From: Microbacterium helvum
GTDB lineage: Bacteria > Actinomycetota > Actinomycetes > Actinomycetales > Microbacteriaceae
DNA: 64,000 nt
Direction: 5' to 3'
NCBI RefSeq assembly: GCF_014779795.1
Contig: NZ_JACXZS010000010.1
Span: 124,001 to 188,000 of the forward strand
The translations under genes were made by a program, and so were the position numbers. Numbering within the stretch: position 1 is the first letter of the stretch; each line of letters starts with the position of its first letter. This document shows positions 41,525 to 50,561 of this stretch, piece after piece. The notes beneath the pieces were generated by a model. That model was not told where the DNA came from. It ran no database searches and saw only the letters and a list, made by a program, of their open reading frames with translations.

Positions 41525-43054
41525 TCAGGGCGCCGTGCGCGTCGGCGAGACCGACGGTGAAGGCTCCGGCGACACGCCGGTGGGAGTCGGAATGGGCGAC
41601 GCGCTGCGTTCCGGCGCCGGCGCCGAGGGCGTGGGAGCCGGCGCCGTGGGCGTCGGGGTCAGGTACGGCGCAAGGTCTGGCGTGACCGCATCCTTCTTCG
41701 CTCCGCTCGTGACGAAGACGTTCGGAACGGATGCCGTCCGCCCGCCGCCCGCCGACTGCGCGACGACGATCCACGCGTACGCGGTGCCCCGCTTCAGTCC
41801 CGACCACTCCGCGGACGCCACCTCGCCCGACCCGACCGTCGACGTGCCGATGACGGCGACCGGGTCGTACAGCGCGAGCGAGTCGGTACGGAATCCCGTG
41901 GTGCGCGAGGTGAGGTCGACCGGCAGCACCATGTTGTCGGACGACGGGTCGTAGCGCATCGCCGGATCGTGCTCGTCCGCGCCGAAGTCGTCGAGGAACG
42001 GGGAGTACGTGTCGACGATCATCTCGCTGCGGTCCACGTCGAACTGCAGCAGGCGCAGGTAGCTCGCGCCGAACCGCAGCTGGTCGGTCGGAGCGTATCC
42101 GCCGACGTCGGTGAGGCCGAGGTCGCCGGCCGAGACCGTGTAGTTCTGATAGTCGGCGAGCAGCTCGACCACCCCGTGCGCGACCTGGCCCACTTCCGGC
42201 TTCACGTTCGTGCCCACGCCGTGGACGTGCCCGGCGAGCACCAGGAACACGTTCGGGTTGCCCTCGACGACCGTCTTGAACAGCATCGATCCGTCGATCG
42301 CGGCATACTGCGCATTGCGACCGTCGCGCTGCGCGCTGGCGGCGAGGTAGTCGTGCGACAGCAGGATGCCGTTGCGCTCCGGGTACCGCTTGAAGATCGA
42401 GTCGGCCCAGGCGGCTTCTTCCCGTGTGACACCGTACGAGAGCCCGACGGACACGAAGTCGAGGCCGCCCGCCGAGAACAGCGTGTAGTTGTTCTGGTTG
42501 TCCCCCTCGCGCCACGGCCCGCCGTACTCGGCGTTCACCCACTGCTCGTCGAGCGCCTCGTAGCGGTCCGGGCCGAAGTACTGGTTGTACAGCGCGCCCG
42601 GGCCGTCCTCGGTGCCCGACCGGTTGTCGTGGTTGCCCGCGATCACCTGGTTGGGCACGCCGGCGGCATCCAGGATCTGCTGCTGACGCGACGACACCTC
42701 GAACTCGCCGGTCACCTCGCGCATCATCGCGTCGTCGGCGGGTGTGCGGATGTTGTTCTCGATGATGTCGCCGGTGTGCGCGACGTACTCGATCCTGCGG
42801 TCGTCGGCGTTCGACGCGATCCACCGGGTGATGTCGCCGTACGCCTTCTCCCAGATGGCGCGCTCGGCCTCCGTCTCCTGCTCGGTCGCCCCCTCCGACA
42901 GGTACTGCGTGTCGGTGAAGTGGTCGACAGATCGACCACATGGGTGGCGTCCTTCCTCGTCTTCGATAGGAGGGCGCGCAGGTGAGTGGGGAGGCACGCC
43001 CACCGTCGACTGTGGAGGCGCTATGTGAACGCTATGCGAGCACGAGGCGACCAT
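41525..43054 (-). pseudogene. Metallophosphoesterase with damaged or missing 5' end
   Basis: The frame from about 42930 to 41525 encodes a calcineurin-like phosphoesterase: TDTQYLSEG (first metal Asp), HTGDIIENN, AGNHDNRSGT, LSHDY and LAGHVHGVG. It is followed by a beta-rich domain and a Thr/Pro/Ser tail (TPTPTAPAPTPSAPAPERS). Enzymes of this kind are secreted and have a signal and N-terminal domain. Here the upstream frame to 43054 (MVASCSHSVHIAPPQ) looks non-coding. In another frame, LRALLSKTRKDATHVV reads as if it had led into the enzyme. The switch falls at the inverted repeat GTGGTCGA/TCGACCAC (42920-42939). A 5' truncation or small insertion is likely. Confidence 0.6.
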
Positions 43055-43129
43055 CGGAGGTCGGCCGGGAGACGCTCGCGGACCGCGGCGCGGTGGCGAC
43101 GCTGCGTATGTCGGTGGTCGTCGGGGCTT

Positions 43130-43735
43130 TCAGTTGCCTCGGCTGCCGGCATCCAGGATCCCCACGTCGGTGCGGTGGAAATTCTGGAACGAACGGGATG
43201 CCGTCGGCCCGCGCTGACCCTGATACCGGTTGCCGTAGGGGCCCGAGCCGTACGGGTTCTCGGCCGGCGAAGAGAGGCGGAAGTAGCAGACCTGGCCGAT
43301 CTTCATGCCCGGCCACAGCTTGATCGGCAGCGTCGCGACGTTCGACAGCTCGAGCGTGACGTGCCCGGTGAAGCCGGGGTCGATGAAGCCGGCGGTGGAG
43401 TGTGTCAGCAGGCCCAGGCGCCCGAGCGAGGACTTGCCCTCGAGGCGGGCGGCGACGTCGTCGGGCAGCGTGATCTGCTCGAACGTCGAGCCGAGCGCGA
43501 ACTCGCCGGGATGCAGGATGAACGGCTCGTCCGGGTCGACCTCGATCAGGCGCGTCAGCTCGGGCTGGTCCTCGGCCGGGTCGATGAACGGGTACTTGTG
43601 GTTGTCGAACAGCCGGAAGTAGCGGTCGAGTCGCACGTCGACACTCGACGGCTGCACCATCGCGGGATCCCACGGGTCGAGCCCGATGCGCCCCGCGTCG
43701 ATCTCGAGCCGGATGTCGCGGTCACTGAGCAGCAC
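43130..43735 (-). CDS. dcd: dCTP deaminase
   Basis: A 201-residue protein from a GTG ([20 protein letters not shown]). [14 protein letters not shown] and the catalytic core [20 protein letters not shown] with [16 protein letters not shown] are hallmarks of Dcd. Actinobacterial members often both deaminate dCTP and hydrolyse dUTP, giving dUMP for thymidylate synthesis; which applies here is not decided by the motifs I can see. The C-terminus is [14 protein letters not shown]. Confidence 0.96.
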   Translation of the reverse strand: MLLSDRDIRLEIDAGRIGLDPWDPAMVQPSSVDVRLDRYFRLFDNHKYPFIDPAEDQPELTRLIEVDPDEPFILHPGEFALGSTFEQITLPDDVAARLEGKSSLGRLGLLTHSTAGFIDPGFTGHVTLELSNVATLPIKLWPGMKIGQVCYFRLSSPAENPYGSGPYGNRYQGQRGPTASRSFQNFHRTDVGILDAGSRGN

Positions 43736-43793
43736 GGGGCCAGCCTATCGGGGCGGACGGAAGTGCCGGCGTCCGAGACGCGCGCCCCGACCG

Positions 43794-44330
43794 TCACGCG
43801 ATCAGTCGGTCCACCAGTTCGAAACTGTCGTAGACCTGGTCGTAGTCCCCGAAGTGCCCCTCGTCGCGGACGATCTGCGTGCCGCCGAGGTGGTCGAACA
43901 TCATCCGGCCCTGGGCGGCATCGCAGCCGTACGGATCGTGGACCGAGTTGATGAAGCAGATGTCGTCGACACGCGACCGGATGCGATCCCAGTCGTAGCT
44001 CGCCTGCAGGACGGGCTCGTCGGACTCGTTGGGGCGGGTGGCGTACCCGGCCACCAGAATCGCCTGCGAGACAGGCGCGTCGAGGTGCTCCAGCAACGCC
44101 AGCAGCAGAGCCGCACCGGCGGAGTGGCCGACCAGCACGGTCTCGGCATCGAAGGCGTGCGCGGCGAGCACCATCGGCAAGAAGTCGGCGATCGGCTCGA
44201 CGTTGATCCCCGGATAGTACGGTCTCGCGACCCGATAGCCGCGCGCGGTCAGCCTGCGATCGAGCCAGGGATACCACGCCACGTCAGGATTCCCACCGGT
44301 GCCATGGAAGATGATCGCGTTCTTGGCCAC
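43794..44330 (-). CDS. Small alpha/beta hydrolase, RBBP9/YdeN-like
   Basis: A 178-residue hydrolase from a GTG. The nucleophile is Ser in VGHSAGAALLLALLEHL; Asp in SVHDPYGCDAAQG and His in EGHFGDYD complete the triad. The N-terminus NAIIFHGTGGNPDVAWYPWL gives the oxyanion loop typical of the RBBP9 group of serine hydrolases. Substrate unknown. It faces the tRNA-Gly gene. Confidence 0.88.
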   Translation of the reverse strand: MAKNAIIFHGTGGNPDVAWYPWLDRRLTARGYRVARPYYPGINVEPIADFLPMVLAAHAFDAETVLVGHSAGAALLLALLEHLDAPVSQAILVAGYATRPNESDEPVLQASYDWDRIRSRVDDICFINSVHDPYGCDAAQGRMMFDHLGGTQIVRDEGHFGDYDQVYDSFELVDRLIA

Positions 44331-44441
44331 CCGTCGATGCTAGCCACGACACACCGATCACGCAGGAGATCGCGCCCGGCCCGAGCCGGGGATCGCCCGA
44401 CGACGGCACCCGGGTTGAGCGGATCTCGGCCGAGTCCTGGG

Positions 44442-44447
44442 TAGTAT
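44442..44447 (+). promoter_or_regulatory. Probable -10 box of tRNA-Gly
   Basis: TAGTAT stands out in GC-rich sequence 30 bp before the mature tRNA. A TTGAGC at 44415-44420 is too far (21 bp) to be a confident -35. Confidence 0.35.
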
Positions 44448-44476
44448 GGGTGCGCACATGCCGTTCAGTGCGCATC

Positions 44477-44550
44477 GGGGCTGTAGTTCAATGGCAGAAC
44501 TTCTGCTTCCCAAGCAGACAGCGCGGGTTCGATTCCCGTCAGCCCCTCCA
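44477..44550 (+). tRNA. tRNA-Gly (anticodon CCC), CCA encoded
   Basis: Acceptor arms GGGGCTG (44477-44483) and CAGCCCC (44540-44546) pair fully. The D stem is GTTC/GAAC and the anticodon stem TCTGC/GCAGA with loop TTCCCAA, giving anticodon CCC. The T arm has loop TTCGATT. Discriminator T is at 44547, followed by encoded CCA. Confidence 0.96.
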
Positions 44551-44552
44551 CA

Positions 44553-44580
44553 GAAACCCCCTCCCTGAGGGGGTTTCTTC
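44553..44580 (+). terminator. Rho-independent terminator of tRNA-Gly
   Basis: GAAACCCCCTC (44553-44563) and GAGGGGGTTTC (44567-44577) pair perfectly over 11 bp with a 3 nt loop and are followed by TT. Confidence 0.85.
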
Positions 44581-44601
44581 GTGTGCGGGCCGGGCTCGCG
44601 C

Positions 44602-44747
44602 TTCAGGTGGCGCAGGTGGCGGCATCCACTCGCCCGACACGACTATTCACGCCACCCGAATCGTCGCTGAGCGCGGCCCCCTCGGTTCGGGTGGCGCAGG
44701 TTGCGGCATCCCACCCCCCGAAGCGACCATCCACGCCACGCGAACCG
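44602..44747. repeat. Two direct copies of an ~66 bp hairpin element
   Basis: Copy one starts TTCAGGTGGCGCAGG at 44602 and ends CGCCACCCGAATCG. Copy two starts TTCGGGTGGCGCAGG at 44696 and ends CGCCACGCGAACCG. The offset is 94 bp. Both ends of each copy are complementary (GGTGGCG/CGCCACC), and both contain GCGGCATCC. No ORF with coding character is seen here. Confidence 0.7.
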
Positions 44748-44772
44748 ATGCCGCGCCAACGTCGACCCGCAA

Positions 44773-44825
44773 TCAATGGTTGCGCATTGAGTGAAGGCGC
44801 GCTAACCTGCAACCACTCATTGCAG
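44773..44825 (+). promoter_or_regulatory. Promoter and two operator-like palindromes of the SRPBCC/ArsR operon
   Basis: TTGCGC (44780-44785) and TAACCT (44803-44808), 17 bp apart, form a plausible promoter. TCAATG/CATTGA (44773-44790) overlaps the -35 box, and CTGCAA/TTGCAG (44807-44825) covers the start region. The first has the shape of an ArsR-family operator. Autorepression by the ArsR-like protein encoded second is likely. Confidence 0.55.
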
Positions 44826-44839
44826 ATGGGAGTCGAGAG

Positions 44840-45322
44840 ATGAGCAATCCGAACGAGTACGGAAGCATCGAGCAGTCGATCTTCATCGCCGCCTCGCCCG
44901 AGGTCGTGTACGACGTGGTGAGCCGGCCCGAGCACCTCAACCGATGGTGGACCGACGAGGCGGTCTACCAGCCGGTGCCGGGCGGTTCGGGCTACCTCGC
45001 GTGGGGCGATCGGGCGACGACGCGGCCGACCGAGGTCACGCTGACCGTCGTCGAAGCCGTGCCGGGCGAGCGGTTCTCGTTCCGGTGGATCTATCCGCGC
45101 GGTGAGACGCCCACGCCGGAGAACTCGATGCTCGTGACGTTCTCGCTGGTGCCGGACAGCGGCGGCACCCGACTGACGGTCACCGAAGAGGGCATGCGCG
45201 AGCAGGGGTGGGAGGCCGCGAAGCTCGAGGCGTACTACCTCGAGCACGTCGACGGGTGGATGCGTCACCTCGCGGATCTCGCGCGCTACGCGCCGGCGGT
45301 GGTCGAACGGGTCGACGGCTGA
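44840..45322 (+). CDS. SRPBCC / AHSA1-domain protein
   Basis: A 160-residue protein: QSIFIAASPEVVYDVVSRPE with HLNRWWTDEAVYQPVPGGSG is the Bet-v1/AHSA1 start, and GERFSFRWIYPRGETP and TRLTVTEEGM continue it. These proteins hold a hydrophobic ligand pocket. The stop overlaps the ATG of an ArsR regulator by 1 bp. The SRPBCC plus ArsR pair is a widespread bacterial module, often for detoxification; the ligand is unknown. Confidence 0.9.
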   Translation: MSNPNEYGSIEQSIFIAASPEVVYDVVSRPEHLNRWWTDEAVYQPVPGGSGYLAWGDRATTRPTEVTLTVVEAVPGERFSFRWIYPRGETPTPENSMLVTFSLVPDSGGTRLTVTEEGMREQGWEAAKLEAYYLEHVDGWMRHLADLARYAPAVVERVDG

Positions 45323-45693
45323 TGCCCGCCGAGATCGACGACGAGCTCTGGACCGCGATCGGCGACCCCACGCGCCGACGTCTGCTCGACCTGCTCCTCT
45401 CGAACGGGCCGGGCACGGCGAGCGGGCTCAGCCGCGAGCTGCCCGTCTCGCGCCAGGCCGTCGCCAAGCAGCTGGCGGTACTGGAGCGGGCGGGGCTCGT
45501 CGTCGCCACGGCGTCGAGCAGGGAGGTGAGGTTCGGAGTGGATCCTGAGCAGTTCGCGCGGGCCGTCGACCAGCTCTCGGCCGTCGGGCAGGCGTGGGAC
45601 CGGCGACTGCACCGGATCAAGGCCATCGCCGAGAGCGTTCAGAAGGAGCGGGACGCCGACCAGGCTCTTCCTCAGCGCGCCGATGAGGCATGA
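45322..45693 (+). CDS. ArsR-family transcriptional regulator
   Basis: A 123-residue winged-helix protein. DDELWTAIGDPTRRRLLDLL is the ArsR opening; the recognition helix is in LPVSRQAVAKQLAVLERAGL, with wing ATASSREVRFGVDPEQ. No metal-binding CxC motif is present, so it belongs to the non-metal type that accompanies AHSA1 proteins. Likely binds the palindromes upstream of the operon. Confidence 0.92.
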   Translation: MPAEIDDELWTAIGDPTRRRLLDLLLSNGPGTASGLSRELPVSRQAVAKQLAVLERAGLVVATASSREVRFGVDPEQFARAVDQLSAVGQAWDRRLHRIKAIAESVQKERDADQALPQRADEA

Positions 45694-45734
45694 ACTCCGC
45701 ACCCTGACCGCGCGCCGGCCTGAGGCGTCGGCGG

Positions 45735-46154
45735 TCAGCCGACCCGGGTGTACGTGCCGCGCACCAGCGGCGCAAGGTCCGCGTCAGCGGGCACGGCGGT
45801 GTCGAGCTCGACGGCGAGGCCCTCCCCGTCGCGGCGGAGGCGCATCACCGTGCGGCCGCGGTCTGAGCTGCGGTCGAGGACGAGAGTGTCGCCGTCCCAC
45901 GCTGCTGAACCGGGAGCCTGCGGCACGAAGCCGTAGGAGTCGAACCACCAGAATCCCGCGCCCGCGACGACACCGTGCGCGTCGAGCCGCCCGCCGTCAC
46001 GGACCTCGACGTAGTCGAAATGGATGCCGTCGGGCCCTGGTCTCACGACGATCGAGCCCTGCGCAGCCCCGGCCGCCGTCCACGCGGTCGCGAAGAGTTC
46101 CTCCTCGCCGTTCCACTCGCCGAACAGGGACTCGAATCGCGGGGAGGATGCCAC
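45735..46154 (-). CDS. DUF1579-like small protein
   Basis: A 139-residue protein with a lipocalin-like beta pattern: FESLFGEWNGEEELFATAWT, GIHFDYVEVRDGGRLDAHGV and FWWFDSYGFVPQAPGSAAWD. The WNGEE and WFDSYG features fit DUF1579/FABP-like domains. No signal peptide. Function unknown. It converges on the ArsR gene and diverges from the acyltransferase fusion. Confidence 0.7.
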   Translation of the reverse strand: MASSPRFESLFGEWNGEEELFATAWTAAGAAQGSIVVRPGPDGIHFDYVEVRDGGRLDAHGVVAGAGFWWFDSYGFVPQAPGSAAWDGDTLVLDRSSDRGRTVMRLRRDGEGLAVELDTAVPADADLAPLVRGTYTRVG

Positions 46155-46267
46155 GCGCCGAACCTACCACCCGGCGCGGTTCGTCAGCGGGCGACACGGC
46201 GCCGATTCCCGCCCACGCCGGGGATCCACCCGCTGCACGGCGGCCGGGCCGAACCATACTGGGACAT

Positions 46268-48349
46268 ATGCCCGCCATCGCCGCCCACGAATACTCGCCC
46301 TGGGACTTCTGGCGCGAAGCCTCCGTCGACGACCGCGAGGCGCAGCTCGCGCTGCAGCGCACGCTGACCGAGGGGCGCTCCGACCATGAGCTCGGCGACG
46401 AGTGCTTCATCTCGGGGCTCGCGTCGATCGACAACGACGCGCTCCGACTCGGCGACCGCACCTACGTCGCGGCCGGCGCGTATCTGACCGGCGATCTCGT
46501 CACCGGCGCGGACTGCAGCATCAACCCGTACACCGTCATCCGCGGCAAGGTCACGATGGGCGACGCCGTGCGCATCGGTGCGCACACCTCGATCCTCGGG
46601 TTCAACCACTCGATGGAGTCTGGCACCCCCGTCTTCCGCCAGCCGCTCACCTCGAAGGGCATCGTGATCGGCGAGGACGTGTGGATCGGCTCGCACGTGG
46701 TGATCCTCGACGGCGTGCGCGTCGGATCGCACTCGGTGCTCGCGGCGAGCGCCGTCGTCACGAAGGATGTGCCCGAAGGCGCGGTGGTCGGGGGCAACCC
46801 CGCCCGGTTCATCCGCTGGCGCGTCGAGCCCGACGACACCGGCATCGACCCCGCCGCTGCCGCAGACGCCGCTGCCCGGGCAGAGCAAGAAGCCGTCGCA
46901 CCTGAACCTGAAGAGGTGGATGCTCCGGCCCTCGGCCTCATGCCCGCCCTCGCCGGGAGGCACCCGGGGCGCGCGCTGGCGGCCGTCGACGAGGACTCCG
47001 ACGTCGACCCCGACTCCCCCGTCGTCACCGGCGACACAGGGCACGGAACGGCCTCGCCCTACGCACCCGATGGCGGGCGCGACACCGTCGTCGACGAGGC
47101 GGACTCCGACCCCGAGACCGCCCCGACTGCGGACGAAAGCCCGACCGCGCCCGCGGACGTCGTTGCCGGCACGATCTCCGCCGCGCCCGAACCGGTCCTC
47201 GACCGCACCCCCGCTCCGTCGACTGCCTTCACCCTGGCCACCGGCGCGGCTCTGACGACGCCCGACGCGTACGACGGCCTCGGCGAGCGCGTCGCCTCGT
47301 TCGCCGCGCGGGTGCGGGGTGAAGCATCCACCGTCCTTGAACGCGCGTGGCGCGAAGACCTCGACCTCTTCGCCGACCGGCCGGGCGCGGCGCCCACGGT
47401 GCGCGCGCAGTGCGACGCGATCGAGATCGCCGACCTGCTGCTCGGCACGGCGCCCACGCAGGCGTCGGCGGCCGCGCAGATCCGTCGGCTGAAGGAGTGG
47501 CAGGACGCCACGACCGGTGCCGTCGCACCGCTTGACGCGGACGGTCGAGCCCAGGAGGGGCTCGGGTACTCGCACCCCGATGTGGCGTACCACGTGCTGA
47601 GCGTCGGGTACGCGCTGGATCTGCTGGGCTCGTCGTTCCCGGCTCCTCTCACATGGGTGACGGCGGCCACTCCCGAGCGGGCGGTCGCGTTCTGCGAGAG
47701 TCTGCCGTGGGCTACCGACACGTGGGGCGCCGGACACCACGTGGACGGCTTCGGCACGGCGATCCTGTGGACACGGCGTGCCGGCCACGCGATCGCGCCG
47801 GGTGTGGAGGAAGCGCTGTTCGGGTGGCTGCTGCTGCACACCGACCCGCACACCGGCATGTGGGGCGCACCCGCGCCGGACGGCGACCTGCTGCCGGTCG
47901 TCAACGGCTTCTACCGCGCCTCGCGCGGCACGTTCGCGCAGTTCGGCGTGCCTCTGCCCCGCCCCGAGCGCATCATCGACACCGTGCTGCGCCACGCGCG
48001 AACTCCGCGGTGGTTCGCGCCCGGCGCGCGCAGCGCGTGCAACGTGCTGGACGTCGCCCACCCGCTCTGGCTCACGCGCGGCACCGGGTACCGCGGCGAC
48101 GAGGTGCGCGACCTCGCCGCCCGGCTGCTGTCGGACGCGCTGCAGACCTGGGCGCCGGGTGCCGGCTTCTCTTTTCGCGAGCCCTCGCCCGCCGCCCGCG
48201 GCCTCGCCGAGACCGAGCCCGGCCTGCAGGGCACCGAGATGTGGCTCGCCATCGTCTGGTACCTCGCCGACCTCGCCGGCGTCTCGGACGCACTCGGCTA
48301 CCGCCCGCGCGGCGTGCACCGCCCCGAGCCCGCACTCACGCTGCCGTAG
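46268..48349 (+). CDS. Hexapeptide acyltransferase fused to an alpha/alpha-barrel-like domain
   Basis: A 693-residue protein. Residues about 1-185 form a left-handed beta-helix acyltransferase: GADCSINPYTVIRGKVTMGD, the catalytic-type His in SILGFNHSMES and VLAASAVVTKDVPEGAVVGG. Residues about 195-310 are an acidic, Ala/Pro-rich linker (AAADAAARAEQEAVAPEPEE). Residues about 330-690 are helical with repeated W/G/H motifs (GYSHPDVAYHVLSVGYALDL, ATDTWGAGHHVDGFGTAILW, GTEMWLAIVWYLADLAGVSD), like the alpha/alpha toroids of squalene cyclases or certain glycosidases. It may O-acylate a glycan that the second domain binds or trims. Acceptor unknown. Confidence 0.75.
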   Translation: MPAIAAHEYSPWDFWREASVDDREAQLALQRTLTEGRSDHELGDECFISGLASIDNDALRLGDRTYVAAGAYLTGDLVTGADCSINPYTVIRGKVTMGDAVRIGAHTSILGFNHSMESGTPVFRQPLTSKGIVIGEDVWIGSHVVILDGVRVGSHSVLAASAVVTKDVPEGAVVGGNPARFIRWRVEPDDTGIDPAAAADAAARAEQEAVAPEPEEVDAPALGLMPALAGRHPGRALAAVDEDSDVDPDSPVVTGDTGHGTASPYAPDGGRDTVVDEADSDPETAPTADESPTAPADVVAGTISAAPEPVLDRTPAPSTAFTLATGAALTTPDAYDGLGERVASFAARVRGEASTVLERAWREDLDLFADRPGAAPTVRAQCDAIEIADLLLGTAPTQASAAAQIRRLKEWQDATTGAVAPLDADGRAQEGLGYSHPDVAYHVLSVGYALDLLGSSFPAPLTWVTAATPERAVAFCESLPWATDTWGAGHHVDGFGTAILWTRRAGHAIAPGVEEALFGWLLLHTDPHTGMWGAPAPDGDLLPVVNGFYRASRGTFAQFGVPLPRPERIIDTVLRHARTPRWFAPGARSACNVLDVAHPLWLTRGTGYRGDEVRDLAARLLSDALQTWAPGAGFSFREPSPAARGLAETEPGLQGTEMWLAIVWYLADLAGVSDALGYRPRGVHRPEPALTLP

Positions 48350-48399
48350 CCGCGTTCGCTGAGGTGGAGTGACGGATACCTCGACCGCCGGCCGCGACC

Positions 48400-48969
48400 C
48401 TACGGCGTGAACAGCACGTCCGCGCGCTCGCGCGGCGAGAAGCGTGCCGCGAAGTCGCGGTCGTTGGGAACCCAGACTTCGTTCCACAGTGAGACATGAG
48501 GGCGGCCGAGTGCGGCATCCCGAGCCATTCCCCGACGCTGAGCGGTCGCCGGGTCGACATCGCACCACACCGCGAGATCGAGGGCGTGCAGTGCATCCGG
48601 ATGGAACAGCCCGATCTGATCGACCACGAGGATGCGACCGGCGGGCACCGGCTCGAGAGGGCCGAGGGCGCGCATCGCCCAGTCGTACCGCCGGAACTCC
48701 CCCGGCCGGCCGGACCGGAACGGCGCGAGCACCTCGGCGACCAGGCGCTCGCGTTCGACGCCGTCCCAGTCCGAGGACCGCCGATGCGACCGCGTCGGAT
48801 CGAGGAAGTCGTCGCCCCGCATCCGCACGGCACCGTCGAGCCGCGCGACCAGTGCGCGGGCGAGCGTCGACTTTCCTGCGCCGGCGAAGCCCGACACCCC
48901 GACGACGATGGGATGGGATGCCTCAGCCGCCGTCTTCTCTGCGACCAGGGTGAGGGCGTCCAGATCCAT
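48400..48969 (-). CDS. P-loop kinase, uridine-kinase-like
   Basis: A 189-residue protein. Walker A is GFAGAGKST in PIVVGVSGFAGAGKSTLARA. RMRGDDFLDPTRSHRRSSDW with ERERLVAEVLAPFRSG fits the Udk/CoaA-like fold, where Asp of DDF binds substrate. GRILVVDQIGLFHPDAL replaces the usual VVEGxY of uridine kinases, so specificity may differ. It could phosphorylate a nucleoside or other small alcohol. Confidence 0.8.
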   Translation of the reverse strand: MDLDALTLVAEKTAAEASHPIVVGVSGFAGAGKSTLARALVARLDGAVRMRGDDFLDPTRSHRRSSDWDGVERERLVAEVLAPFRSGRPGEFRRYDWAMRALGPLEPVPAGRILVVDQIGLFHPDALHALDLAVWCDVDPATAQRRGMARDAALGRPHVSLWNEVWVPNDRDFAARFSPRERADVLFTP

Positions 48970-49022
48970 CCGCCCACGCTAGCGCCGCGTGGAATGTCGG
49001 AGGCCCTCCGCATCTTTGTTCT

Positions 49023-50501
49023 ATGAACTTCTCGGCGCCGGAGTCACCCGCAGCGCGGCTGACCGATGCCGCGGCGCGCGTCGCGGCGCGCCTGATTCCT
49101 GCTGCCGGCGTCGCAGACCTCGACGATGACGACCTGCTGAGACTGCTCGCTGACGCGGCGGACACCCGCAAGGCGCTCGAGCTGATCGTGGCGGCGGCGT
49201 CATCCGAGGTGTCGCGGCGGTCGGCGCGCGAGCTCGGTTATCGGGGGCTCGCGCAGCGCAAGGGACTGCGCACCGGAACCGCACTTGTGCAGCAGATCAC
49301 GGGCCTCGGCCGCGCCGACGTGACCCGTGCCGTCGACACGGGAGCCGAGCTCTTCCCTGTCCTCCCGACCGCGGCGGAAGGGCATGCCGCACCCGGACTG
49401 GCGCCGGCCGTCGCCGAGTGGCTGCAGCTGCTGCGGCGCGCGCTCGCGGACGGGGAGCTGTCGCAGGCGCAGTTCCAGGCCATCCGCGCGGGTCTGGGCG
49501 ATCCACCTGTCGAGCGGTATCCCCAGCTCGATCCGGATTTCCTGCCCCAGGCGTGGGCACGGGCAGTGGTGCTGCTGCTCGAAGAGGCCACGACGCAGCC
49601 TGTCGAAGAGCTTCGCAATCAAGCCCGTGTCGCACGCGACCGCCTCGATCCCGTGGGTGTGACGCTGCGGTTCGAGGAGCGGTTCGCCGCGCGGTCCTTC
49701 CGCACCTGGACCGATGCGCAGGGGCAGCGTCACGGGCACTTCGTGTTCGACGACGAAGCAGGCGCCTGGGTCGACGCACTGCTGCAAGCAGCGCTGCGGC
49801 CTCGCCGCGGGCCACGTTTCGTCGGGGCGGATGCCGCCGATCAGACACGCCCGATCGATTCCGATGAACGCACGAACGAGCAGCTCCAGTACGACACGGT
49901 TCTCGCGGTGCTGCGGACCGGCGCAGCGGCCGATCCGCACCAGGCGTTCGGTGATCGTCAGCCGGGTGTTCGCATCATCGTCGAAGCCTCCGCCATCGCG
50001 GGCGCGGCCGAACGGGGCGGGATGACGGTGACGGGCGTCGGCCATCTCGAAGACGGCGGTCTCGCCGTCGCCCCTGGAGTCGTCGAGGCGCGATTGTGCG
50101 ATTCCGGGGCCATCCCCGTCCTGTGGGGCACCGATGAACGGCCCCTCGACGTCGGACGCAAGCTGCGGTTGTTCTCTCGAAAGCAGCGCATCGCCATCGC
50201 GGCGCGCGATGGGGGCTGCATGTGGCCGTCGTGCACCGCGCCGATCTCGCAGTGCGAATACCACCACCTCGACCATTGGTGGGAGGACCACGGTCGGACC
50301 GACGTCGACGACGGCATTCCACTGTGCCGCAACTGCCATCTGCGCCTGCACAATCAGCGCTGGCGCGTCGGCCGGTCGAGAGATCCCGCGACGGGTGCCG
50401 ACAGCTATTGGCTCTATCCTCCACCGGGTCCGCTCACGGGTGAGGTCGATGAGCCGAGGCGACTCGTGTCGAGATCACCCCGTCGATTCGAGGCGGCGTG
50501 A
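49023..50501 (+). CDS. DUF222 / HNH endonuclease-family protein
   Basis: A 492-residue complete member of the family seen at 1-954. The DUF222 part (about 30-290) has ELIVAAASSEVSRRSARELG and AWVDALLQAALRPRRGP. The C-terminal HNH domain (about 395-450) has the zinc/metal pattern DGGCMWPSCTAPISQCEYHH, LDHWWEDHGRTDVDDG and CRNCHLRLHN. The catalytic YHHLDHW histidines are present. The biological role of this large actinobacterial family, sometimes linked to mobile elements, is uncertain. Confidence 0.92.
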   Translation: MNFSAPESPAARLTDAAARVAARLIPAAGVADLDDDDLLRLLADAADTRKALELIVAAASSEVSRRSARELGYRGLAQRKGLRTGTALVQQITGLGRADVTRAVDTGAELFPVLPTAAEGHAAPGLAPAVAEWLQLLRRALADGELSQAQFQAIRAGLGDPPVERYPQLDPDFLPQAWARAVVLLLEEATTQPVEELRNQARVARDRLDPVGVTLRFEERFAARSFRTWTDAQGQRHGHFVFDDEAGAWVDALLQAALRPRRGPRFVGADAADQTRPIDSDERTNEQLQYDTVLAVLRTGAAADPHQAFGDRQPGVRIIVEASAIAGAAERGGMTVTGVGHLEDGGLAVAPGVVEARLCDSGAIPVLWGTDERPLDVGRKLRLFSRKQRIAIAARDGGCMWPSCTAPISQCEYHHLDHWWEDHGRTDVDDGIPLCRNCHLRLHNQRWRVGRSRDPATGADSYWLYPPPGPLTGEVDEPRRLVSRSPRRFEAA

Positions 50502-50561
50502 GCGGGCGCACGGGCGACGTGCGTGCTCCGTGGATAGGCTCTCCGTGGATGTGGCGATGAG

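Noticed and set aside
44477..44747. Integrative element attachment site at tRNA-Gly
   Set aside because: No duplicated tRNA 3' end, integrase or excisionase gene could be seen in the window.
46184..48568. A 794-codon minus-strand frame opposite the acyltransferase fusion
   Set aside because: No recognisable domain; the plus-strand protein has an intact acyltransferase signature and a proper start.
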